From: Candidatus Aminicenantes bacterium UBA6072
GTDB lineage: Bacteria > Acidobacteriota > Aminicenantia > UBA2199
Reading direction: 5' to 3'
Length of the DNA: 64,000 nt
Assembly (NCBI GenBank): GCA_002436105.1
Contig: DIXU01000004.1
Coordinates: 1 to 64,000 of the forward strand
The position numbers and the translations under genes were made by a program. Shown here piece by piece: positions 16,896 to 24,542 of the stretch (position 1 is its first letter; each line of letters starts with the position of its first letter). The notes under the pieces are model-generated. The model was not told the DNA's origin, did no database searches, and was given only the letters and a program-made list of their open reading frames with translations.

Positions 16896-18292
16896 AGAAG
16901 GTATTTCTCAGCGGCATCGCCGGGACGGGCATGAGCGCCCTGGCCGGCCTTTTCAAGGAGGACGGCTGGCAGGTCTACGGCTCGGACAGCCGCTTCTACC
17001 CGCCGGTGGACCGGCTGCTCGCCGACCTGGGGGTCACGCTGTTCCAGGGTTACGCCGCCGGAAACATCCCCGCCGGCGTCGATCTCTGCGTGATCGGCAA
17101 TGCCATCAGCCGCGGCAACCCTGAGGCCGAGTTCATCCTCGACCGCCGCCTGGAATACCTCTCCATGGCCGAAGCCCTGCAGCGTCATTTCATCCATGGC
17201 AAGCGATCCGTGGTGGTGGCCGGCAGCCACGGCAAGACCACCACCGCTTCGTTCGTCGCCCACATGCTCGACGTCGCCGGCTTGCGGCCCGGGTTTTTCA
17301 TCGGCGGCAAGCCGGAAAATTTCGCCGCCAATTACCGGCTGGCCGCCGGCGACTTCTTCGTCAGCGAGGGGGACGAATACGAAACGGCGTTCTTTGACCG
17401 CTCGGCCAAGTTCTTCAAGTACCGGCCCGAGTTGCTGCTGATCACCGCCCTGGAGCACGACCACATCGATTTCTACCCCAGCGCGGCGGCCTACCTGCAG
17501 AGCTTCCGCAACCTGGTCAACCAGGTCCCGGGCGCCGGCCGCATCATCGTCAACGGCGACTATGCCATGGCCCGGCAGGCGGTCGAGCGCTCGTTCACGC
17601 CGGTCGTATTCTACGGCGGCCGGGGCTGCGCCAGCGAGATCTCCGGGCTGCGGCCGGAAAACGGCGGCTATTCATTTTTCCTGGCCGTGAACGGCCGCAA
17701 GCGCTCCTTTCATTCGCCCCTGCCCGGGCCCTACAACGCCTGGAACCTGGCCGCCGGCATCCTGCTGGGCGCCGAGCTGGGCCTGGGGTCAAAGGTTGTG
17801 GAGCAGGCGGTCTCCACTTTCCAGGGGGTGGAGCGGCGGCTGACCCTCCTGGGCCATGCCGGGAACACGGTGTTTCTCAGCGATTTCGCCCACCACCCGA
17901 CGGCCATCGCCGGCGTGCTGGCCGGCCTGCCCGACACCTATCCCGGCCGCCGGATCATCGCGGTTTTCGAGCCGCGCTCCTGGAGCCTGCGGCGCAATTT
18001 TTTCCAGCAGCGGCTGCCGGACGCCCTGGGTCGGGCCGACGAGATCCTCATCCGGGACGTTTTTGAAAAGGAGAAGATCCCGGCGGGGGAGCGCCTGTCG
18101 GTCGAGGAGCTGCGCGCGGATCTCGAAAAGCGCGGCAGAAAGGCGTGCGTCTGCGCCGATGAAGGGGAGATCAGGGCCCATGTCGCCGCCCTGGATCTCG
18201 ACGCCGCCCAGGTCGTCATCCACCTGTCCAACGGCGACGTGCGCGCCTACAGCGAATGGGTGCGGTCCCTGTGCGCCGGCGGGCCCACTTGA
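16889..18292 (+). CDS. mpl: UDP-MurNAc:L-Ala-D-Glu-mesoDAP ligase
   Basis: The 467-aa Mur-ligase family protein joins recycled murein tripeptide to UDP-MurNAc, returning it to wall synthesis. The N-terminal Rossmann part has GIAGTGMSALAGLF. The ATP site is GSHGKTTT near residue 112, and the central domain has ALEHDHIDFYPS. The C-terminal domain has FAHHPTA, the form typical of Mpl rather than MurC. It implies a meso-diaminopimelate wall. The 3' end carries the -35 box of the ilvE promoter. Confidence 0.93.
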   Translation: MVKKVFLSGIAGTGMSALAGLFKEDGWQVYGSDSRFYPPVDRLLADLGVTLFQGYAAGNIPAGVDLCVIGNAISRGNPEAEFILDRRLEYLSMAEALQRHFIHGKRSVVVAGSHGKTTTASFVAHMLDVAGLRPGFFIGGKPENFAANYRLAAGDFFVSEGDEYETAFFDRSAKFFKYRPELLLITALEHDHIDFYPSAAAYLQSFRNLVNQVPGAGRIIVNGDYAMARQAVERSFTPVVFYGGRGCASEISGLRPENGGYSFFLAVNGRKRSFHSPLPGPYNAWNLAAGILLGAELGLGSKVVEQAVSTFQGVERRLTLLGHAGNTVFLSDFAHHPTAIAGVLAGLPDTYPGRRIIAVFEPRSWSLRRNFFQQRLPDALGRADEILIRDVFEKEKIPAGERLSVEELRADLEKRGRKACVCADEGEIRAHVAALDLDAAQVVIHLSNGDVRAYSEWVRSLCAGGPT

Positions 18293-18316
18293 CAAAACAA
18301 CGCCAGCCGCTAAGAT
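18289..18316 (+). promoter_or_regulatory. ilvE promoter
   Basis: TTGACA (18289-18294) overlaps the mpl stop codon. After 16 bases comes TAAGAT (18311-18316). A short leader of about 25 bases with AAGGAGGAG precedes the ilvE ATG. Confidence 0.6.
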
Positions 18317-18348
18317 TGAAAATTCAAAACGGACAAGGAGGAGCGAAC

Positions 18349-19422
18349 ATGGATATCGCCCGGGAACTGGTCCCCCAGGAAAGACGGAAACCCCTTTTCG
18401 ACGACCCGTTGAAGCTGCCGTTCGGCCGCAATTTCACCGACCACATGTTCACCATGGAGTTCACGCCGCAATCGGGATGGTGCCGTCCGCGGATCAAGCC
18501 CTACGGGCCCCTGCAGATCGATCCCTCGGCCAACGTCCTGCACTACAGCCAGGAGGTGTTCGAGGGACAGAAGGCCTACAGGTCGCCCCGGGGCGAAATC
18601 CTGATGTTCCGTCCCCAGGAGAACGCCCGGCGCCTGAACCGCTCCCTGAGCCGCATGTGCATGCCGGAGATTCCGGAGGCTTCGGTGCTGGAGGCCGAAT
18701 GCGCGCTGCTCAGGGTCGAGGAGCGCTGGGTGCCGGCCCAGAAGGGCGCGAGCCTCTACGTGCGGCCGACGGTGATCGGCACCGAGGCGGCGCTGGGCAT
18801 CAAGCCCTCCAGCGATTACCTTTTCTATATCATCCTCTCGCCGGTGGGGCCTTACTTCAAGGAGGGATTCAACCCGGTCAGCCTCTGGGTGAGCGACACC
18901 TACTCCCGCGCCGGCAGCGGCGGCACCGGAGAGGCCAAGACCGGCGGCAACTACGCCGGCAGCCTGCTGGCCACCCTGGAGGCGACGAAGAAAGGCTACA
19001 GCCAGGTCCTCTGGCTCGACGCCGGCGAGCACCGCTACGTCGAGGAGGTCGGTGCCATGAACATCTTCTTCGTCATCGACGGCAGGCTGGTCACGCCGGC
19101 GCTGGGCGGGACGATCCTGCAGGGCATCACCCGCAAGTCGGTGCTGGAGCTGGCCCCGGAGCTGGGCATCCGGTGCGAAGAGCGCCGCATCGCCATCGAC
19201 GAGGTCGTCGAGGGCATCGCCTCGGGCCGGGTGAGCGAGATCTTCGGCGCCGGCACGGCGGCGGTCATCAGCCCGGTGGGCAAGATCGGCTACCGCGGCA
19301 CGGACTATATCATCGACGGCGGCCGGACCGGTCCCTGGGCCAGGAAACTCTTCGACACGCTGACCGGGATCCAGTACGGCGAGCTGGAGGACCGGCACGG
19401 CTGGATCTACACCGTCCAGTAG
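18349..19422 (+). CDS. ilvE: Branched-chain amino acid aminotransferase
   Basis: This 357-aa class IV PLP-dependent transaminase interconverts leucine, isoleucine and valine with their keto acids. It is of the longer form related to eukaryotic BCATs: HYSQEVFEGQKAYRSP near residue 65, YVRPTVIGTEAALGI near 140, EAKTGGNYAGSLLA with the PLP lysine near 195, and EVGAMNIFFV near 230. AAGGAGGAG lies seven bases before the ATG. No other branched-chain synthesis gene is near. Confidence 0.95.
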   Translation: MDIARELVPQERRKPLFDDPLKLPFGRNFTDHMFTMEFTPQSGWCRPRIKPYGPLQIDPSANVLHYSQEVFEGQKAYRSPRGEILMFRPQENARRLNRSLSRMCMPEIPEASVLEAECALLRVEERWVPAQKGASLYVRPTVIGTEAALGIKPSSDYLFYIILSPVGPYFKEGFNPVSLWVSDTYSRAGSGGTGEAKTGGNYAGSLLATLEATKKGYSQVLWLDAGEHRYVEEVGAMNIFFVIDGRLVTPALGGTILQGITRKSVLELAPELGIRCEERRIAIDEVVEGIASGRVSEIFGAGTAAVISPVGKIGYRGTDYIIDGGRTGPWARKLFDTLTGIQYGELEDRHGWIYTVQ

Positions 19423-19431
19423 ACCCGTCCC

Positions 19432-20163
19432 ATGAGGATATTCCGAATGGCGCCGCTGCTCCTGCTGGCGGCGCTGCCGTTGCGCGCCGATGAAGCGTTT
19501 CCGCGCGCCCAACTCATCGACCCGGTTGTCTCCCTCCGGGAGCCGTCCCAAAGCTATGTGCTCTACCTGCCGTCGGGGTATGACTCGGGACGGCGCTGGC
19601 CCGTCCTCTATTGCTTCGATCCCCGCGGCTGCGGCCGCGTCCCTGCCGCCCTTTTCCGCGCGGCGGCGGAGAAGCACGGCTGGATACTGGCGGCATCGAA
19701 CAATTCGCGCAACGGCCCCTGGAAGGACATCTACCTCGCCGCCTGGGCCGTGTGGGACGACACGCGCGCCCGCCTGCGCATCGACGAAACGCGGGTTTAC
19801 GCGGCGGGATTCTCCGGCGGCGCGCGGGTGGCTTGCGCACTGGCCCGCATTTTGGAGATCCGGACCGCCGGCGTGATCGCCTGCGGCGGCGGATTGCCCG
19901 AGTGGCTCGAGCCCGCGGACATGGCCGCCATTCCCTGGTTCGGCACCGTGGGCCGCCACGACTTCAATTTTCATGAGATGAAGGACCTGGAAAAAGATCT
20001 TCGCCGGCAGGGGAGCCGCTGCCGGCTGGAAGTTTTCCCCGGCAAGCACAGCTGGCCCCCCGTTCAGCTGGCCATGGAGGCGGTTTCCTGGCTGGATCAG
20101 CTATCCGGTGGCAAGAGTGTCAGTGACAGTGTCAGTGTCAGCAAGAGATCTGACGAGCCCTAG
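19432..20163 (+). CDS. Exported alpha/beta-hydrolase-like protein
   Basis: The 243-aa protein has a signal peptide (MRIFRMAPLLLLAALPLRA). Its fold resembles PHB-depolymerase or esterase D-like hydrolases: YVLYLPSGYDSGRRWPVLY, then FSGGARVAC, where the nucleophile position reads as Ser in GFSGGA, and a late KHSW with a plausible His. The substrate is unknown. The last 16 residues or so (SVSDSVSVSK onward) are encoded by the hexad repeat that follows, and the stop codon is inside that repeat, so the original C-terminus was probably replaced. Confidence 0.75.
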   Translation: MRIFRMAPLLLLAALPLRADEAFPRAQLIDPVVSLREPSQSYVLYLPSGYDSGRRWPVLYCFDPRGCGRVPAALFRAAAEKHGWILAASNNSRNGPWKDIYLAAWAVWDDTRARLRIDETRVYAAGFSGGARVACALARILEIRTAGVIACGGGLPEWLEPADMAAIPWFGTVGRHDFNFHEMKDLEKDLRRQGSRCRLEVFPGKHSWPPVQLAMEAVSWLDQLSGGKSVSDSVSVSKRSDEP

Positions 20164-20375
20164 TGGTAGTGATAGTGGTAGTGGTTGCCGAAGACCGGAA
20201 CAATTTCTGTTCTTTCTCATCACGCATCACTTATCACTCATCACGATGTCAGTGTCAGTGACAGTGTCAGCAAGAGATCTAACGAGCCCTAGTGGTAGTG
20301 ATAGTGATAGTGGTAGTCGGAGACCAGAGCAATTCTTTTTCTTTCGCATAACGCATAACGCTTAACGAGGGAATG
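20110..20375. repeat. Two tandem copies of the compound repeat element
   Basis: CAGTGT/CAGTGA hexads, a GAGCCCTAGT joint, GTAGTG/ATAGTG hexads, a linker with AAGACCGGAACAATTTC, then heptads of ATCACGC/ATCACTT type. The series repeats at about 20245 with a final CATAACG heptad variant (20347-20367). It is the reverse orientation of the element at 1-176. Confidence 0.8.
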
Positions 20376-20579
20376 GATGTAATCGGTTTTCGGTGGACGG
20401 TTTAAGGTTGACGGTCAGAAAAAGCAATACGAAGACTTAAATTTCAAATCCCGAATAACAAACAATATCCAAATTCCAATTTCCAAAACAAAAGCCAAGG
20501 CACGAGTCGGTGACAGTTTCAGAAAGAGCCATGGACGGAGCGAACGCCGTCGTCCGGCGACCTGGCTCCTTGGCTCGCA
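20376..20579. other. Intergenic remainder before the AhpD-like gene
   Basis: These 204 bases hold no gene. AT-rich AAATTCCAA-like repeats at about 20435-20505 resemble the stretch at 32230-32310. An imperfect palindromic segment (20533-20565, CGAACGCCG/CGGCGACC) lies next to the 3' end of the leftward gene and could help end transcription, but no U-tract is seen. Confidence 0.4.
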
Positions 20580-20924
20580 TTATTTGACGGCTTCCAGTTC
20601 CTCCAGGAAATCAACGGCTCGGCGCAGATGCGGGATGACAATCGAACCGCCCACGACCAGGGCGACATGCAGCGCCTCGAGGATCTCGTCGCTGCCCGCT
20701 CCCTTTTCCCTGGCCTGGATCAGGTGGTAGGAGACGCAATCGTCGCAGCGCAGCACCAGGGAAGCGGTCAGGCCGAGCAGTTCCTTGGTCTTGCCGTCCA
20801 GGGCCCCGGGCTGATAGGCCTGCTCGTCCAGGGCGAAAAAGCGCTTGATCCCCAGGTTGCCCCTCTCCAGGATCCTGGCGTTCATCTTCTGGCGAAAGCG
20901 GGTGAATTCCTCGAAGCGACCCAT
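20580..20924 (-). CDS. Carboxymuconolactone decarboxylase / AhpD family protein
   Basis: The 114-aa all-helical protein belongs to the AhpD-like superfamily. The redox motif CDDC followed by VSYHL (near residues 59-67) matches the CxxC-xxxH pattern of alkylhydroperoxidase-type members, and the spacing to the C-terminal ALVVGGSIVIPHL is usual. A peroxide-linked or general thiol redox role is likely; substrate unknown. It lies four bases after the chagasin-like gene on the same strand, so the two are probably one transcript. Confidence 0.88.
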   Translation of the reverse strand: MGRFEEFTRFRQKMNARILERGNLGIKRFFALDEQAYQPGALDGKTKELLGLTASLVLRCDDCVSYHLIQAREKGAGSDEILEALHVALVVGGSIVIPHLRRAVDFLEELEAVK

Positions 20925-20928
20925 GGTC

Positions 20929-21369
20929 CTATTCCTGCTCCACGGCTTCGATCTTCACCTGGAACACGTGCGACTTTTCGGGCTTGGCATCGCTCTCCCA
21001 GGGGCGGACGTACTTCATGGCGATCTCGGCCTCGCCCGCTTTCAGGGCCCTGAAAGTCCAGCGAAACGTCTCATCGCCGCCCACCCTGTGCGGGTCCTTT
21101 TTCTTTTCCTCGATGGTTTCGCCCAGGAATTCCAGGAGCTCTTTGTCGGGTTCAGCAGCCAGGGTCCAGTTGTACCCGGTTCCGGGCCGGCCCTGGAAAC
21201 TCAGGGAGAACGTCTGCCCCGGTTCGACGCGGATGGGAGTGTTTTCCTCCTGAGACATTGCGAAAACGGGCATGGGCACCTCCCCGGCAACCTGGCTTTG
21301 GGACTTCGGCGCCGCGGCGCAAGACGCCAACGCCAGGATGCAAGCAAGCAAAAACAGAGTTGTTTTCAT
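20929..21369 (-). CDS. Chagasin-family (I42) cysteine-protease inhibitor lipoprotein
   Basis: The 146-aa protein has a lipoprotein signal ending in LALASCAAA. The mature part has the inhibitor loops of family I42: RPGTGYNWTL (the NPTTGYxW loop), a GGDETFRWTFRAL strand, and MKYVRPWE (the RPW loop). Such proteins block papain-like cysteine proteases by three loops at the active-site cleft. Its target could be internal or from competitors; none is evident here. Promoter not clear. Confidence 0.87.
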   Translation of the reverse strand: MKTTLFLLACILALASCAAAPKSQSQVAGEVPMPVFAMSQEENTPIRVEPGQTFSLSFQGRPGTGYNWTLAAEPDKELLEFLGETIEEKKKDPHRVGGDETFRWTFRALKAGEAEIAMKYVRPWESDAKPEKSHVFQVKIEAVEQE

Positions 21370-21515
21370 TGCGGCCTCACCTTTGAATCATAATCCCGGG
21401 AGCGCAAAAACGCAATAGAAATAGAAGTACATTTATGGTGTCACCGGCACTGACACTTGTTCTTGTATTCCCTCTTTTATTCCCTCAAACCGTCAACCGA
21501 TTTGTTTCATCTTGT

Positions 21516-21833
21516 TCAGGCTAGTTCCCCGACCAGGGCCTGGAAGGCCTCCTTCTGGTAATTCAGCAGCTGGACCCCCATGCCGCCCGGGAAGAGCAGC
21601 CAGGGCTTGCCCAGGTCATCCTTGCTCCAGATGATGAAGCCGGCCAGGCTGACACTTTCCCCCCGGCCCTCGAACTCGACATTGATCCCCTTGCCGGCGG
21701 GGCAGGGATGGGGGGTCTGGATGAAAACACCCCGGCGCGAGATGTCGCCGGTAAAGGAAAGGAATCCGTGGCCATTGTAATAGAAGCGCACGGGCAGTTT
21801 TTTTTGGACCCGCTTGTCCCGTCTCTTGTCCAT
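21516..21833 (-). CDS. PilZ domain protein
   Basis: This 105-aa protein is a single PilZ domain, the common cyclic-di-GMP receptor. It has the arginine motif in RRDKRVQKKLPVRFYY at the start and DISRRGVFI in place of D/NxSxxG. The ATG at 21833 has GGAGAG eight bases upstream; a longer reading to 21935 lacks support and crosses a promoter. The output partner is not nearby. A promoter and a palindrome lie just upstream. Confidence 0.85.
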   Translation of the reverse strand: MDKRRDKRVQKKLPVRFYYNGHGFLSFTGDISRRGVFIQTPHPCPAGKGINVEFEGRGESVSLAGFIIWSKDDLGKPWLLFPGGMGVQLLNYQKEAFQALVGELA

Positions 21834-21864
21834 GGCATCTCTCCGAAATCGATCCGCTGATAAA

Positions 21865-21893
21865 AGTATGTCCCGGATCGCCGGGAATGTCAA
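21865..21893 (-). promoter_or_regulatory. PilZ gene promoter
   Basis: On the minus strand TTGACA (21888-21893), 17 bases, CATACT (21865-21870). The spacer holds a small CCCGG/CCGGG inverted repeat. Confidence 0.55.
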
Positions 21894-21909
21894 TCGGAAA
21901 TTTTCCGAT
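21893..21909. promoter_or_regulatory. Perfect palindrome abutting the PilZ promoter
   Basis: ATCGGAAA, a single T, then TTTCCGAT: an 8+1+8 inverted repeat. It lies directly upstream of the PilZ -35 box and just beyond the stop codon of the nuclease gene. It could be an operator or a weak terminator; there is no U-tract. Confidence 0.5.
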
Positions 21910-21910
21910 C

Positions 21911-22672
21911 TCAGGCCGGGCCCTTGTCCCGGCATGCGGCGCGGAACTCGCAGTGGCGGCAGAAGGGGGTCTCGTTGGCGGGGAAGACGCCGGCGCCGAT
22001 GCTCTGCGCCACGTCTTCGATCATGGCCAGCAGGGCATCCGTGGCGGCCTCGTCGGGGACCACGCGCAAGGTTTGATGGCGCACGTTGCCCGCGGTCCTG
22101 CCGTAGAAAACCTCGTATTTCAGGCTGGCCGGCAGCGGGCCGAAACTGCGGTCAAAAAGGTACTTGTAGATGATCATCTGCGGCGAATTCCGCGCCCGGC
22201 TGTCGCTCCAGCGGCCGGTCGTGGTCTTGAAGTCGGTGATGCTGAAGTCCTCTTCGACCAGGTCGATGACGCCTTTCAGCAGCACCCCGCTGCCGGGGAG
22301 TTCGGCGCCCAGCTCCTTTTCCACCATCAGGGGACGCGTACCCGGGGCGAAATGGCGCAGGAAGTGCCTGAGGAAGGCCAGCCCCCGCTGCCGGGTCTCG
22401 TCGCGGGGTGATCGCCAGGAAATATCTCGCCCGGAGGCTTCCGCGTCGAACCGCGAGCGGAAGTAATCCTCCAGTTCCTCGTCCGCCGGCATGACGCCGC
22501 CTATGCGCTGCAGGAAATAGTGCTCGATGGCGGAGTGGAAGACCTCGCCGAGAAAAACCTTTTCATTGCCGGGCGGATGGATGCCCTCGACGTAGGCAAA
22601 CCAGTATTTTCTCGGGCATTCCTTGTAGGCGCGGATCTGGCTGTGGGATATGTAGCCGCGGGGCAGGAGCAT
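21911..22672 (-). CDS. RecB-like PD-(D/E)XK nuclease with probable iron-sulfur cluster
   Basis: The 253-aa protein fits the PDDEXK_1 family (RecB/AddB/Cas4-like). It begins SHSQIRAYKECPRKYWFAY, has the catalytic pair in GVIDLVEE and ITDFKTTTGRW, then QMIIYKYLF. One cysteine near residue 19 and three at the C-terminus (CRHCEFRAAC) form the usual 4Fe-4S set. No helicase or Cas gene is near, so it is a stand-alone family member of unknown role, probably in DNA repair. Its ATG lies nine bases after the rpsT stop codon. Confidence 0.85.
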   Translation of the reverse strand: MLLPRGYISHSQIRAYKECPRKYWFAYVEGIHPPGNEKVFLGEVFHSAIEHYFLQRIGGVMPADEELEDYFRSRFDAEASGRDISWRSPRDETRQRGLAFLRHFLRHFAPGTRPLMVEKELGAELPGSGVLLKGVIDLVEEDFSITDFKTTTGRWSDSRARNSPQMIIYKYLFDRSFGPLPASLKYEVFYGRTAGNVRHQTLRVVPDEAATDALLAMIEDVAQSIGAGVFPANETPFCRHCEFRAACRDKGPA

Positions 22673-22681
22673 CCAGCGGGA

Positions 22682-22948
22682 TTACTTTTCGTTTTTGTTG
22701 ACCAGGTGCAGCAGTCTCGATTTGTAGCGCGAGCCGGTGTTCTTGTGGATCGTCCCCTTGCGCACGGTCATGTCGATGATGGAAATGGTCTTGGGGAGCA
22801 TCTTGGCGGCCTCGTCCTTCTGGCCGGCTTCGACCTTCTTCCTCAGGGCCTTGATTTTATTCTTCATCTTGGAACGGTTGCTGCGGTTGACCATTCTCTT
22901 CTTTTCGTCCTGCCGATGCTTCTTTACGGCCGAGTCATGATTTGCCAT
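22682..22948 (-). CDS. rpsT: 30S ribosomal protein S20
   Basis: The 88-aa basic protein is S20, which binds 16S rRNA in the 30S subunit. It begins MANHDSAVKKHRQDEKKRMVNRSNRSKMKN in family style (read in two parts: the AVKKHRQDEKKR stretch and RNRSKMKNKIK-like stretch) and has the late MTVRKGTIHKNTGSRYKSRL region. GGAGGA precedes the ATG and a strong promoter lies upstream. The nuclease gene follows in the same transcript. Confidence 0.95.
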   Translation of the reverse strand: MANHDSAVKKHRQDEKKRMVNRSNRSKMKNKIKALRKKVEAGQKDEAAKMLPKTISIIDMTVRKGTIHKNTGSRYKSRLLHLVNKNEK

Positions 22949-22971
22949 TGAGTTCCTCCAGAATCACGGTC

Positions 22972-23000
22972 ATCATACACAAAAATCGCCGCACTGTCAA
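22972..23000 (-). promoter_or_regulatory. rpsT promoter
   Basis: Minus strand TTGACA (22995-23000), 17-base spacer, TATGAT (22972-22977). The predicted start is about 17 bases before the rpsT ATG. Confidence 0.7.
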
Positions 23001-23020
23001 CACTCGGGAAGAAGATATTG

Positions 23021-23131
23021 GACGCTAGACGTTAGACGTTAGACGTTAGCCAGAGGAAGAAAATGCATGGTCATGTCCATTATTCGTCGATGATTTTCTT
23101 GCTAACGTCTGACGTCTGTCATCTGACGTCT
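23021..23131. repeat. Inverted GACGTTA heptad arrays
   Basis: A GACGTTA array (23021-23049) and its degenerate reverse complement (TAACGTC/TGACGTC, 23102-23131) bracket about 50 bases between the LarE-like gene and rpsT. No gene lies inside. Confidence 0.75.
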
Positions 23132-23943
23132 ATTTTTTTGTCCCACGGCCCGCTCTGCAGGCCTCCCAGGTCGAGGGTGACGAAGCGCAGGCCGCGCGCC
23201 CGGCAAAACGCCAGGAGCCTTTTCTTCAAGGCCAGCACGGCCTGGAAATGCGTTGCCCCGGCCTCGACGCGCACTCCGTCGGGGATGTAGCGCACGCGCA
23301 GGGGGAAAATGCCTTGCCGGGCCAGGTAGTGCTCCACCTGGCCGATCGCCCGCATCTGCCGTTCATCCAGGGGATGATCGTAGGGAAAACGGGTGGCCAG
23401 GCAGGTAGAGGAAGTGAGGTAGAATTCCGCGATGCCCGCACCGGCCAGCTCGCCGGCGATCTCACCGGAGGTGATGCCGGCGTCGCTGAGCGGCGAGAGC
23501 ACGGCCATTTCCTCCAGGGCTCGGCGCCCCGGGCGATGCTCGGCCGAGTCGGAACGGGTCGAGCCGTCCAGCAGCGCCGCCATGCCCAGCCGGGCGGCCT
23601 CCCGCTTCAGGGCGCGGAACATGAGTTGCTTGCAGGCGTAACAGCGGTCGCGCCGGTTGCGGAGCAGGGCGGAGCCGGGCGGCAGGTCGAGATGGAGCAC
23701 GCGGACCGGAACGGGCAGCCGTTCGCGGAAGTACTTCAGGCGCGCCCGCGCTCCCGGGCCGCTGAACGGCGTTTCGACGGCGCAGGGCACGACGTTGACC
23801 TTGCCCAGCGCCGCCACGGCTTCACGCGCCAGGAAAAACGAGTCCTTGCCGCCGGAGAACGCCACCAGGACCCGGCCGCAGCGCTTCAGGGCCGCATGCA
23901 GCCTGGCCTTTTTCCGCTCGGGGATTCCGGTGGGCGGCTTCAT
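23119..23943 (-). CDS. LarE-like ATP-dependent sulfur transferase (PP-loop)
   Basis: The 274-aa protein has the PP-loop VAFSGGKDSFFLA near residue 28, the paired RDRCYACKQLMF, DGSTRSDSAEHRPGRRA, and STCLATRFPYDHPLD. These are family marks of LarE, which gives up sulfur from cysteine to build the nickel-pincer cofactor of lactate racemase. Many LarE-like proteins act in other thiolation steps, and no larB, larC or larA is here, so the product is uncertain. The start overlaps the thymidylate kinase stop by four bases. Confidence 0.85.
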   Translation of the reverse strand: MKPPTGIPERKKARLHAALKRCGRVLVAFSGGKDSFFLAREAVAALGKVNVVPCAVETPFSGPGARARLKYFRERLPVPVRVLHLDLPPGSALLRNRRDRCYACKQLMFRALKREAARLGMAALLDGSTRSDSAEHRPGRRALEEMAVLSPLSDAGITSGEIAGELAGAGIAEFYLTSSTCLATRFPYDHPLDERQMRAIGQVEHYLARQGIFPLRVRYIPDGVRVEAGATHFQAVLALKKRLLAFCRARGLRFVTLDLGGLQSGPWDKKIDVR

Positions 23944-24542
23944 TCCCTGGGCGCGCCTTTTTGGCAGAAGCGCCGGAGCACGGCGGCAAAGACCCGCTCC
24001 AGGCCGGGGTTGCCGTCGATGAACGCCAGGTTGGGGCCGCGCAGGGCCAGGTAGTTGGCGCGGACCTTGAGCAGGAAGTCCCTTTTCTCGAACAGTCTGG
24101 CGACCTCCGTCCGCGCGCGGCCGATGCGCTCCAGCGCCCGGTCGACATCGACGTCGATGATGAAGACGAGGTCGGGCTCGGGCGCGAACTCGCGGTTGGC
24201 GCGCAGGATGTCTCCCGGGTCCAGTCCGCGCGCCCCCTGGTAGCAGGCGTTGGAATAATAATAGCGGTCCATGACCACGGTCGTTCCCGAGCGCAGCGCC
24301 GGCAGGATGTTGTTCTCCACGTCCCAGCGCCGGTCGGCGAGGAACAGCTCCAGTTCGTCCTGGATGGCGATGGCGTCGTTCTCCCGGGCGGTGCGCCGGA
24401 TCCTGTCCCCCAGGGGAGAATCGCTGGGCTCGCGCAGCCAGGCCGCGGCAATGCCGCTGGCAAGCAGGTGAGCGTGGAACATGCGCGACAGGGAGGTCTT
24501 GCCCGAGCCGTCAATGCCCTCGAAGACGATCAGTTCGGCCAT
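23940..24542 (-). CDS. tmk: Thymidylate kinase
   Basis: The 200-aa protein phosphorylates dTMP to dTDP. It has P-loop FEGIDGSGKTSLSR at the N-terminus, the DR(Y/H) region VVMDRYYYSNACYQGARGL, and a lid with RIGRARTEVARLFEKRDF. It abuts the pfkA stop codon exactly and overlaps the LarE-like gene, forming pfkA-tmk-larE-like. Family assignment is firm, though related nucleotide kinases exist. Confidence 0.92.
   Translation of the reverse strand: MAELIVFEGIDGSGKTSLSRMFHAHLLASGIAAAWLREPSDSPLGDRIRRTARENDAIAIQDELELFLADRRWDVENNILPALRSGTTVVMDRYYYSNACYQGARGLDPGDILRANREFAPEPDLVFIIDVDVDRALERIGRARTEVARLFEKRDFLLKVRANYLALRGPNLAFIDGNPGLERVFAAVLRRFCQKGAPRE

Noticed and set aside
21911..22672. Cas4-like reading of the RecB-type nuclease
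   Set aside because: No Cas1, Cas2 or array is present, and the gene sits between rpsT and a PilZ gene; a stand-alone RecB-family nuclease is the safer call.
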